Source of the DNA: Pseudonocardiaceae bacterium
GTDB lineage: Bacteria; Actinomycetota; Actinomycetes; Mycobacteriales; Pseudonocardiaceae
Direction: 5' to 3'
Assembly: GCA_025937115.1 (NCBI GenBank)
Contig: JAICSB010000234.1
Coordinates: 1-5,840 of the forward strand
DNA length: 5,840 nt
The notes below the pieces were generated by a model that had not been told where the DNA came from, made no database searches, and saw only the letters and a program-made list of their open reading frames with translations. Of the stretch, positions 1 to 4,786 are shown in pieces (positions within the stretch are counted from its first letter, which is position 1; every line of letters starts with the position of its first letter). The translations under genes were made by a program, and so were the position numbers.

Positions 1-126
1 GTGGGAATCGCGTAAGCCGAGACATCCAGGCGCGCGATCGGGACCGGGTTCGTTGCTGTGGTAGTCACGTCGATCTGTTACCACCATTGTCGGCGATTCA
101 TGCGGCTCAGCCCAGGAAGCCGAGAA
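1..126. other. Flank downstream of asd, no supported gene
   Basis: This stretch lies after the asd stop codon and runs to the window edge. Open frames crossing it on either strand are extensions or shadows of asd and resemble no family I recognise. A weak 6-bp inverted repeat (58-63 with 79-84, 15-base loop) is present. It is too short and too widely spaced to call a terminator. Confidence 0.4.
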
Positions 127-1218
127 TCATCGAGGTGTACTGCGAGAATCCACCGGCTGCCATCGCGCAGCGAGGGTCTCGGCGATTTCGTAGGTGTTCA
201 GCGCTGCGCCCTTGCGCAGGTTGTCCCCGCAGACGAAGAAGTCCAGCGTGTTGACGAAGTCCAGGGCCTGGCGGAGCCGGCCGACGTAGGTCGGGTCCGC
301 GCCCACCACCGCCGCCGGGGTCGGCCACACCCCCACTGCCGGATCATCGGCCAGCACGACGCTCGGCGCCGCGGCGAAAACCTTCCGGGCCTGCTCCACA
401 GTGACCGGCGTAGCGAACACCGCATGCACCGCGAGAGCGTGCGTGGTGACCACCGGGACCCGCACGCAGGTGGCCGATACCTTCAGATCCGGGATGCCGA
501 GGATCTTGCGCGACTCGTTGCGGACCTTGAGCTCCTCGGAGCTCCAGCCATCCGGTCGCAGCGACCCGGCCCAGGGCACCACGTTCATCGCCAGCGGTGC
601 CGGGAACGGTGACTGCGCAGGCAACCCCGCCGCCGCCAAGGCCTGGGCGATGTCCCCGCCGCGCACGCCGACGCCCTTGCCGGCCACCGCGGCAAGCTCG
701 GCGTACAACCGGTCCACGCCGGGGCGCCCCGCTCCAGAAGCAGCCTGGTAGCTGGCCACCACCAGTTCGGTAAGACCGAACTCGACGTGCAGGGCACCCA
801 CCGCAGCCATCATCGACAGCGTGGTGCAGTTGGGGTTGGAGATGATGCCCTTGGGTCTGTGGCGCAGCGCCGCAGCGTTGACCTCGGGGACCACCAGGGG
901 AACGTCGGGGTCCATCCGGAACGCACCAGAATTGTCCACCACGGTCGCGCCCCGCGCCACGGCGGCCGGAGCCCACCGCTGAGAGATCTCGTCGGGAACG
1001 TCGAACATCGCAATGTCGACGCCGTCGAAGGCTTCGGCGGTGAGCTCAACGACGACGTACTGCTCGCCTCGCACACTGATCTTCTTGCCGGCCGACCGGA
1101 CCGAGGCGATCAATCGGATCTCGGCCCAGGGCACCGACCGTCGCGAGTTGATGATGTCGATCATGACGGTACCCACTGCGCCGGTGGCACCGATGATGGC
1201 AAGGGTGGGCCCGGTCAT
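127..1218 (-). CDS. asd: Aspartate-semialdehyde dehydrogenase
   Basis: This cytoplasmic enzyme reduces L-aspartyl-4-phosphate with NADPH to L-aspartate 4-semialdehyde, the branch-point precursor of lysine/diaminopimelate, threonine, methionine and isoleucine. The protein has 363 residues. The N-terminal Rossmann nucleotide loop GATGAVG is at residues 10-16. The catalytic cysteine is Cys131 in the motif SNPNCTT, preceded by DNSGAFR at 95-101. Gln158 (SYQAASGAG), the Lys231/Arg237 segment ([10 protein letters not shown]), Arg253 and the general-base His260 follow, and the family motif [11 protein letters not shown] lies near the end. Around His260 the protein reads TTHAL rather than the common TGHSL, a mild departure. 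About 12 residues extend past the usual C-terminus. The ATG overlaps the lysC stop in the tetranucleotide ATGA (1215-1218). The upstream Shine-Dalgarno match is weak, so translation is probably coupled to lysC. Confidence 0.97.
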   Translation of the reverse strand: MTGPTLAIIGATGAVGTVMIDIINSRRSVPWAEIRLIASVRSAGKKISVRGEQYVVVELTAEAFDGVDIAMFDVPDEISQRWAPAAVARGATVVDNSGAFRMDPDVPLVVPEVNAAALRHRPKGIISNPNCTTLSMMAAVGALHVEFGLTELVVASYQAASGAGRPGVDRLYAELAAVAGKGVGVRGGDIAQALAAAGLPAQSPFPAPLAMNVVPWAGSLRPDGWSSEELKVRNESRKILGIPDLKVSATCVRVPVVTTHALAVHAVFATPVTVEQARKVFAAAPSVVLADDPAVGVWPTPAAVVGADPTYVGRLRQALDFVNTLDFFVCGDNLRKGAALNTYEIAETLAARWQPVDSRSTPR

Positions 1219-1733
1219 CGTCCGGTCCCGGCGTAGACGACGGCCTGTTCGCCACTGCCGAGGTCGAACGCATCGTGGATCGCCTGCACCGCGGCATCCA
1301 GCTGCTCGGCGCGGACCAGTACCGAGATCCGGATCTCCGAAGTGTTGATCGTCTCGATGTTGACCCCGGCTTCTGCGAGCGCCTCGCAGAAGCGCGCGGT
1401 GATCCCAGGGTGCGAACGCATGCCCGCGCCGATCAGCGATACCTTGCCGACATAGTCATCGCACAGCACATCGTCGAAACCGATCTGCGGCTGCATCGCG
1501 CGCAACGCCTTGACCGCGTCCGACGCGTCGAGTTTGGGCAGCGTGAAGGTGACGTCGGTGCGGCCGGTGTCGACGTGCGAGATGTTCTGCAGCACCATGT
1601 CGATGTTGAGCTCGGCATCGGCGATCACGCGGAAGATGCGGGCGGCCTTGCCGAGCTCGTCGGGCACTCCGAGGACGGTGATCTTCGACTCGGACCGGTC
1701 GTGCGCGACGCCGGTAAGCATGGCCTGTTCCAC
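1215..1733 (-). CDS. lysC: Aspartokinase beta subunit from in-frame internal start
   Basis: In Corynebacterium and Mycobacterium, aspartokinase is an alpha2-beta2 enzyme whose beta chain is translated from a second start inside the same gene. Here a GTG at codon 250 of the alpha frame (1733-1731) is preceded by GGAGG (1742-1746) with 8 bases between. The product would be 172 residues, made of the linker and both ACT domains. The Corynebacterium beta chain, as I recall it, likewise starts at codon 250 and has 172 residues. Its role is to bind threonine at ACT interfaces shared with alpha and give concerted inhibition. The start site and ribosome-binding site are visible in the sequence. That it is used is inferred from the family. 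Confidence 0.8.
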   Translation of the reverse strand: MEQAMLTGVAHDRSESKITVLGVPDELGKAARIFRVIADAELNIDMVLQNISHVDTGRTDVTFTLPKLDASDAVKALRAMQPQIGFDDVLCDDYVGKVSLIGAGMRSHPGITARFCEALAEAGVNIETINTSEIRISVLVRAEQLDAAVQAIHDAFDLGSGEQAVVYAGTGR

Positions 1734-2480
1734 GGTGTGATCCTCCACTGATCCAGACACCATGGTGCCGCAGTTGCGGCTGTACGACGAGCGGACGTGA
1801 ACCGCGATGTGATTGCGTCTGGCGTACTCGACACAGCGCAGCATGAGCACGCGTGCCCCACACGCCGCCATCTCCAACATCTCTTCATAGGTGATGGTGT
1901 CAAGCTTGCGGGCATCGGGCACGATCCGAGGGTCGGCCGAATACACCCCGTCGACGTCAGTGTATATCTCGCACACGTCCGCATGCAGCGCTGCGGCTAG
2001 CGCGATCGCGGTCACATCAGAACCGCCGCGACCCAACGTGGTGACGTCCTTGGTGTCTTGGGCCACACCCTGAAACCCGGCTACCAGCGCCACCGCGCCC
2101 TGGTCCAGCGCATCACGCACCCTACTCGGCGTCACATCGATGATCCGGGCTCTGCCGTGCGCAGCGGTGGTGATCACTCCGGCTTGCGAGCCGGTGAACG
2201 AACGGGCGTCGACACCCAGCGCGTGCACCGCCATCGCGACCAGCGAGTTGGAGATCCGTTCACCCGCGGTGAGCAGCATGTCAAGCTCACGCTGATGAGG
2301 TTGCGACGACACTTGACTGGCAAGGTCGAGCAGATCGTCAGAAGTGTCACCCATCGCCGACACCACCACGACGACCTCGTTACCGCCATTGCGGGTCTCG
2401 ACGATCCGGGCAGCCACCTTCTTGATCCGCTCGGCGCTGTCCACCGATGAGCCGCCGTACTTCTGGACGACGAGCGCCAC
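1215..2480 (-). CDS. lysC: Aspartokinase, alpha subunit (feedback-regulated)
   Basis: It phosphorylates L-aspartate with ATP, the committed step of the aspartate amino-acid family. With the GTG at 2480 the protein is 421 residues, the length of the Mycobacterium and Corynebacterium enzymes. The frame stays open six codons further upstream to another GTG at 2498, but GGAGG at 2486-2490 sits 5 bases before the 2480 GTG and so decides the start. The kinase domain (about 1-245) opens with KYGGSS (7-12) and carries GRGGSD (150-155) and the [12 protein letters not shown] block (about 174-185). Two ACT regulatory domains follow, at about 265-340 and 345-421. Residues Ser301, Thr308 and Thr311, known in the Corynebacterium enzyme to matter for concerted lysine plus threonine inhibition, are all present, so normal feedback control is inferred. 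It overlaps asd by 4 bases. An internal start yields the beta subunit (separate entry). Confidence 0.97.
   Translation of the reverse strand: MALVVQKYGGSSVDSAERIKKVAARIVETRNGGNEVVVVVSAMGDTSDDLLDLASQVSSQPHQRELDMLLTAGERISNSLVAMAVHALGVDARSFTGSQAGVITTAAHGRARIIDVTPSRVRDALDQGAVALVAGFQGVAQDTKDVTTLGRGGSDVTAIALAAALHADVCEIYTDVDGVYSADPRIVPDARKLDTITYEEMLEMAACGARVLMLRCVEYARRNHIAVHVRSSYSRNCGTMVSGSVEDHTVEQAMLTGVAHDRSESKITVLGVPDELGKAARIFRVIADAELNIDMVLQNISHVDTGRTDVTFTLPKLDASDAVKALRAMQPQIGFDDVLCDDYVGKVSLIGAGMRSHPGITARFCEALAEAGVNIETINTSEIRISVLVRAEQLDAAVQAIHDAFDLGSGEQAVVYAGTGR
1742..1746 (-). promoter_or_regulatory. Internal Shine-Dalgarno for aspartokinase beta
   Basis: GGAGG on the minus strand, 8 bases before the GTG at 1733. 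It lies inside the lysC coding sequence, where a perfect anti-16S match at ideal spacing supports internal initiation. The same five bases serve the main lysC start. Confidence 0.7.
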
Positions 2481-2485
2481 GCCAA

Positions 2486-2490
2486 CCTCC
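2486..2490 (-). promoter_or_regulatory. lysC ribosome-binding site
   Basis: GGAGG lies 5 bases upstream of the GTG at 2480. It fixes that GTG as the lysC start over the in-frame GTG at 2498, whose upstream bases belong to the inverted repeat and offer no Shine-Dalgarno sequence. Confidence 0.85.
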
Positions 2491-2496
2491 AGACAC

Positions 2497-2502
2497 ACAA
2501 TA
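2497..2502 (-). promoter_or_regulatory. Possible lysC -10 element (TATTGT)
   Basis: Read on the minus strand, TATTGT matches the mycobacterial -10 pattern TANNNT. Transcription would begin near 2490, giving a leader of about 10 bases that starts at the Shine-Dalgarno sequence. A poor -35 candidate (TGAACT, 2524-2519) would sit inside the adjacent inverted repeat with a 16-base spacer. This rests on a short motif only. Confidence 0.3.
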
Positions 2503-2538
2503 GGGGCCGTGCCCCCTGAGTTCAGGGGACACGGCCCT
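2503..2538 (-). terminator. Strong inverted repeat between DUF4383 gene and lysC
   Basis: Arms 2504-2517 and 2524-2537 pair over 14 positions with one internal mismatch (2512/2529), leaving a loop of about six bases. Read on the minus strand the hairpin begins 14 bases after the DUF4383 stop codon and is followed by CTATTGTGTGT, a weakly T-rich tail. The simplest reading is an intrinsic terminator of the DUF4383 transcript, since actinobacterial terminators often lack a long U run. It ends only 13 bases before the lysC Shine-Dalgarno sequence, so it could instead be a leader structure or an operator over the lysC promoter. Confidence 0.6.
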
Positions 2539-2551
2539 AGAGCCTTGCTGC

Positions 2552-3019
2552 TTACGCGGTGGCGGTTTCGCGCCCGCCGAACGCTCTGAGCAGCCCACTA
2601 CCGAAGATCAGTGGTATCGAACCACTCACCAGGTGCAGGTAGTTGTCCCCACCGTAGGTGGGGATGTTCAGCAAGTATAGATAGCCGAGGAAGCCGAGCA
2701 CGGTCGCCAGGATGTAGACACCACCGATGGCGATGTTCAAACCCTCGGTGCCGGCCTGAGTGAGCGCGAACGCGCCCATCAGCCACAACAAGCCGACCGA
2801 GATGTGCACGATGTTGTGGTAGGGGTTCACCATGAAGATCCCGAACACCGACGTGGTCGTCCGCTCGGTGATGTGACTGAAGCCTGTGTAGAAGAACCCG
2901 ATGATTCCACCGACCAGGTAAATGCTACCCATGATCATCGCGGTGTTCTGTTCAAGCGACAGGGTCTTTCTGCTCCGGAGCTTGATCCCGAACTTGTCCT
3001 CTGGACTAGCAAACGCCAT
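2552..3019 (-). CDS. DUF4383 family four-helix membrane protein
   Basis: A predicted integral membrane protein of 155 residues from the chosen start. Its biochemical role is unknown. Four hydrophobic segments are visible, at about residues 26-44, 70-86, 95-116 and 128-146. The pattern [12 protein letters not shown] (65-76) before helix two and DNYLHLVSG (125-133) before helix four is the histidine-containing layout I associate with DUF4383 proteins of actinobacteria. The ATG at 3019 is preferred because AAGGGG ends 6 bases upstream. An ATG at 3025 and an in-frame start at 3070 are alternatives, but the longer version would read through a 16-base-period direct repeat that looks non-coding. It lies upstream of lysC on the same strand with a hairpin between them, so co-transcription is doubtful. 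No function in lysine synthesis is implied. Confidence 0.85.
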   Translation of the reverse strand: MAFASPEDKFGIKLRSRKTLSLEQNTAMIMGSIYLVGGIIGFFYTGFSHITERTTTSVFGIFMVNPYHNIVHISVGLLWLMGAFALTQAGTEGLNIAIGGVYILATVLGFLGYLYLLNIPTYGGDNYLHLVSGSIPLIFGSGLLRAFGGRETATA

Positions 3020-3025
3020 TTCCAT

Positions 3026-3033
3026 CCCCTTCC
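3026..3033 (-). promoter_or_regulatory. Ribosome-binding site of the DUF4383 gene
   Basis: GGAAGGGG on the minus strand, ending 6 bases before the ATG at 3019. It directly abuts the alternative ATG at 3025, which is too close for normal initiation and so favours the 3019 start. Confidence 0.6.
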
Positions 3034-3061
3034 GCTCGACGTCGACTCCGCTCGACGTCGA
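3031..3061. repeat. Paired 15-bp direct repeat with inner palindromes
   Basis: TCCGCTCGACGTCGA occurs at 3031-3045 and again at 3047-3061, a 16-base period. Each copy ends in the 10-bp perfect palindrome TCGACGTCGA (3036-3045 and 3052-3061). The pair sits 12 bases upstream of the DUF4383 start and partly overlaps its Shine-Dalgarno sequence. A period of 16 is not a multiple of three, which argues against a coding repeat. Two dyad sites about one and a half helical turns apart could be a regulator-binding site. That is inference. Confidence 0.6.
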
Positions 3062-3081
3062 AAGACTCAACCGGTGAGGTG

Positions 3082-3093
3082 CGCGGGCCCGCG
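3082..3093. repeat. 12-bp perfect palindrome flanked by 7-bp inverted repeat
   Basis: CGCGGGCCCGCG is self-complementary over all 12 bases. It lies inside a wider inverted repeat, TGAGGTG (3075-3081) and CACCTCA (3103-3109), which is not centred on it. It lies about 63 bases upstream of the DUF4383 start. In GC-rich DNA some such palindromes arise by chance, so function is uncertain. Confidence 0.4.
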
Positions 3094-3229
3094 TCTCGTC
3101 ACCACCTCATGTCACTGGTACGCACTTCGGCTCGATGCAGCCCACGGTTCACCTGCTGGCCGACGATCACCCTAACGGATGCATGAAAGCGGGCCCCGAG
3201 GGTGTGCGGTGCGTCACCGTCGGCGTGTC

Positions 3230-3257
3230 GGCTCGTCGACGCGCCGCCCGACGAGCC
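3230..3257. repeat. Intergenic hairpin, 9-bp perfect stem
   Basis: GGCTCGTCG (3230-3238) and CGACGAGCC (3249-3257) are exact inverted copies around a 10-base loop. The hairpin lies between the two divergent genes, about 140 bases from the plus-strand start and 210 from the minus-strand start. It has no following T run. It may be a protein-binding dyad or a transcript structure. Confidence 0.45.
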
Positions 3258-3372
3258 CTGCCGGGGGGGTCGGCTACCCGTCACGCCCCGCGAGTAGGAT
3301 GCTGCCCTCCGTGACGAAAGACCCTGCGGACATTGATCTGACGCGGAAGAACTGGTCACACGCAGTGGCCAC

Positions 3373-3383
3373 TAGCTTACGAT
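3373..3383 (+). promoter_or_regulatory. Candidate -10 elements of the PsbP-like gene
   Basis: Two overlapping TANNNT matches are present, TAGCTT (3373-3378) and TACGAT (3378-3383). The second would place transcription start near 3390, exactly on an in-frame GTG, as in a leaderless mycobacterial transcript. The first would start near 3385 and leave a short leader holding GGAAG ahead of the ATG at 3399. No convincing -35 is seen. Confidence 0.35.
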
Positions 3384-3398
3384 CTGGAAGTGGGCGCG

Positions 3399-4049
3399 AT
3401 GAATAATCTGTGGAACGCCATACGCAAACGCCGGGTGATAGTCATCATCGGGCTGCTGCTAGCGGTGGGCTTGGGAACGTCCGCTGCGATCTTCGGTCCC
3501 CGGCTCTTCACCAGCAAGCAGCCGGCGCAAGCGACGAATGCGACGAATGCGACGAACAAATCGGACGTCGCGACGACCGCCAAGCCGGTCGGCTTCAGTG
3601 AGTTCCGGAGTGAGCAGGCCGGTTTCGAGATCGCCTACCCCTCCGACTGGACGAAGCTGAGCACCAAGGACCCACAGGTTCTGCTGCTGCTGTCGCAGGG
3701 ACCGCAGGACTCGATGCTGGTGCGAGTCAGCGAGCTGCAGGAAGCGGTGGGGCCGCAACAGCTTCCAGCTCTCAAGCAGGTCACCGACAAGCTCGTCACG
3801 TCGAACAAGTCGGTCCAGATGGTCGCGGGACCGAATCAGATTCAGCTGGGCGGATTGCCCGGTTACTACTACTTCTACAATTTCACCGACCCGGCCACTG
3901 GCCAACAGGGTTCGCACTCCCACTTCTTCCTGTTCAATGGCAAGACGATGATCAGTATGGTGTTCCAGAGCCTGCCCAAGGAGCACTTCACCGAGTCCGC
4001 CAAGACCTTTGACAAGATCGCCAACTCGCTGCATGCGATCAAGAAGTGA
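3399..4049 (+). CDS. Membrane-anchored protein with PsbP/DcrB-like domain
   Basis: The protein has 216 residues. A short basic N-terminus (RKRR at 9-12) precedes one hydrophobic helix (about 13-32). A Thr/Asn/Ala-rich linker (about 36-62) follows, then a domain of about 150 residues to the end. This order predicts a cytoplasmic N-terminus and an outer-facing domain. An uncleaved anchor is most likely, a cleaved signal peptide is possible, and no lipobox cysteine is present. The domain opens with GFEIAYPSDW, typical of the Mog1/PsbP/DcrB fold, and contains the aromatic run GYYYFYNF. The catalytic or binding role is unknown. The ATG at 3399 has GGAAG 8 bases upstream, but an in-frame GTG at 3390 could be used in a leaderless transcript. 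It is convergent with the isomerase pseudogene, with no intergenic base between the two stop codons. Confidence 0.82.
   Translation: MNNLWNAIRKRRVIVIIGLLLAVGLGTSAAIFGPRLFTSKQPAQATNATNATNKSDVATTAKPVGFSEFRSEQAGFEIAYPSDWTKLSTKDPQVLLLLSQGPQDSMLVRVSELQEAVGPQQLPALKQVTDKLVTSNKSVQMVAGPNQIQLGGLPGYYYFYNFTDPATGQQGSHSHFFLFNGKTMISMVFQSLPKEHFTESAKTFDKIANSLHAIKK
3531..3557 (+). repeat. Three tandem 9-bp units encoding Ala-Thr-Asn
   Basis: GCGACGAAT is repeated at 3531-3539 and 3540-3548, then once more with a final C at 3549-3557. It is in frame and encodes ATN three times in the linker after the membrane helix. Copy number could vary by slippage without breaking the frame. Confidence 0.8.
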
Positions 4050-4138
4050 TCAGATCCAGGACGGTAGTCCGGGAATCCCACCGGGTGCACTGAGAGCGCT
4101 TCCGCTGGACCGGCCGGTCAGCCAGCCGGCCAGCTGCT

Positions 4139-4165
4139 GCACTGGGCCGGATACCGGCCCAGTGC
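4139..4165. repeat. 27-base near-perfect hairpin, 12-bp stem and ATA loop
   Basis: GCACTGGGCCGG (4139-4150) and CCGGCCCAGTGC (4154-4165) are exact inverted copies around a three-base loop. It lies inside the C-terminal part of the isomerase pseudogene and about 90 bases past the stop of the convergent plus-strand gene. A second, weaker inverted repeat (4112-4117 with 4126-4131) is adjacent. It could terminate plus-strand transcripts, since no intergenic space exists. There is no T run. Confidence 0.6.
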
Positions 4166-4326
4166 CGGGCCTCACCGCGGTGGCCTCGGGTCCGAAGGCG
4201 ACCAGCTCGCCATCGGGAAGCTGTAACTGGATTTCAGCGGGGCACCCGGGTGTGCATCCACGCTGCGACGTCTCGCACCAGCATCGAGGCGATGTCGTCC
4301 GGCATCTCGTCGATCTCCACACCGGC

Positions 4327-4346
4327 GTCCAGATCCGTCCAGATCC
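4327..4346 (-). repeat. 10-bp tandem duplication causing a frameshift
   Basis: On the minus strand GGATCTGGAC occurs twice in direct succession (4346-4337 and 4336-4327). Removing one copy restores the family reading LHLVDLDAGVEID across the junction. The duplication adds ten bases and shifts the frame by one. Confidence 0.9.
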
Positions 4347-4786
4347 ACCAGGTGCAGCCAGAGTTCGCGCACTCGCGCCCACGGAACCCTGGCGGCCGGC
4401 ATCGGTCCATGCCTGGTGGCGACGGTCGTCTCCCACTGATTCGGCGACAGCTCCTGCGCGCTCGCCGCGAACGCGGCTCCGGTGTGGTGGAGGTCATCGA
4501 GCTGCTCAGTCTTCGCCCGCCCGGCGCCGGCCTCGATCGCCGCGTCGCGCGCCTGGGCGGAGGGATACATCGGTGTCTCGATCCCGGTCCGCGCCCAGGC
4601 CAGCAGGCGACCCAGACCCTCCGCGTTGCGCGCCACATGGGTGACTACGTGGCCGCGGGTCCAGCCAGGCAACCGGGACGGCCCGCGCAGGTCGTTGAGC
4701 CGCATGACGGTGTGCTCGAACAGCGCCTGCCCGTCGGCGACCCAGGACAGCTCTCTATCTGGTCGACGCATCCTGTCTCCTCAACG

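Larger units (their letters stand above)
3020..3398. other. Divergent intergenic region, both promoters expected
   Basis: About 380 bases separate the DUF4383 gene (minus) from the PsbP-like gene (plus). Open frames here show biased, arginine-rich shadow composition and no recognisable domain. Visible contents are a 15-bp direct repeat (3031-3061), a 12-bp palindrome (3082-3093), a 9-bp-stem hairpin (3230-3257), a minus-strand TAGGGT at 3174-3169 that could be a -10 for the DUF4383 gene, and a plus-strand TACGAT or TAGCTT just before the right-hand gene. No tRNA or ncRNA was recognised. Confidence 0.6.
4050..4771 (-). pseudogene. Mycothiol-dependent maleylpyruvate isomerase, two frameshifts
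   Basis: The family converts maleylpyruvate to fumarylpyruvate in gentisate breakdown using mycothiol and a metal. The ATG at 4771 has GAGGAG 5 bases upstream. Frame one gives GWTRGHVVTHVARNA (36-50) and TGIETPMYPSAQAR (62-75), close to the Corynebacterium enzyme, and keeps the metal ligands His45, Glu136 and His140 (RELWLHLVDL). After Asp145 the frame breaks at a 10-bp tandem duplication (4327-4346). Frame two continues as AGVEIDEMPDD and MLVRDVAAWMHTRVP, then breaks at an extra base in a four-base run (4239-4242). Frame three carries AEIQLQLPDGELVAFGPE and ends in GLPSWI at 4050. Undoing both changes gives 236 residues, against about 241 for the Corynebacterium protein. The Arg matching its Arg222 (4110-4112) lies past both breaks. 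As read, the first frame would end at 4172 after 199 residues with a foreign tail. Sequencing error is an alternative explanation. Confidence 0.88.

Noticed and set aside
58..84. 6-bp inverted repeat after asd as a terminator
   Set aside because: Short stem, 15-base loop and no T-rich tail.
107..163. An 18-codon minus-strand frame at the asd 3' end with a plausible hydrophobic tail ending in Gly-Phe-Leu-Gly
   Set aside because: It largely overlaps the asd C-terminus in another frame, has no clear ribosome-binding site and no family I recognise.
58..612. Long plus-strand open frame opposite asd
   Set aside because: Arginine- and histidine-rich composition typical of an antisense shadow in GC-rich DNA; asd on the other strand is fully conserved.
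2481..2498. Upstream in-frame GTG as an alternative lysC start adding six residues
   Set aside because: The perfect GGAGG 5 bases before the 2480 GTG, and the 421-residue family length, favour the shorter protein.
2481..2560. Lysine riboswitch upstream of lysC
   Set aside because: The gap to the upstream gene is only about 70 bases and is filled by a simple hairpin, with none of the multi-helix lysine-riboswitch architecture.
3099..3359. 86-codon minus-strand open frame in the divergent intergenic region
   Set aside because: Low-complexity Ser/Arg-rich translation with no family resemblance, overlapping the expected promoter region.
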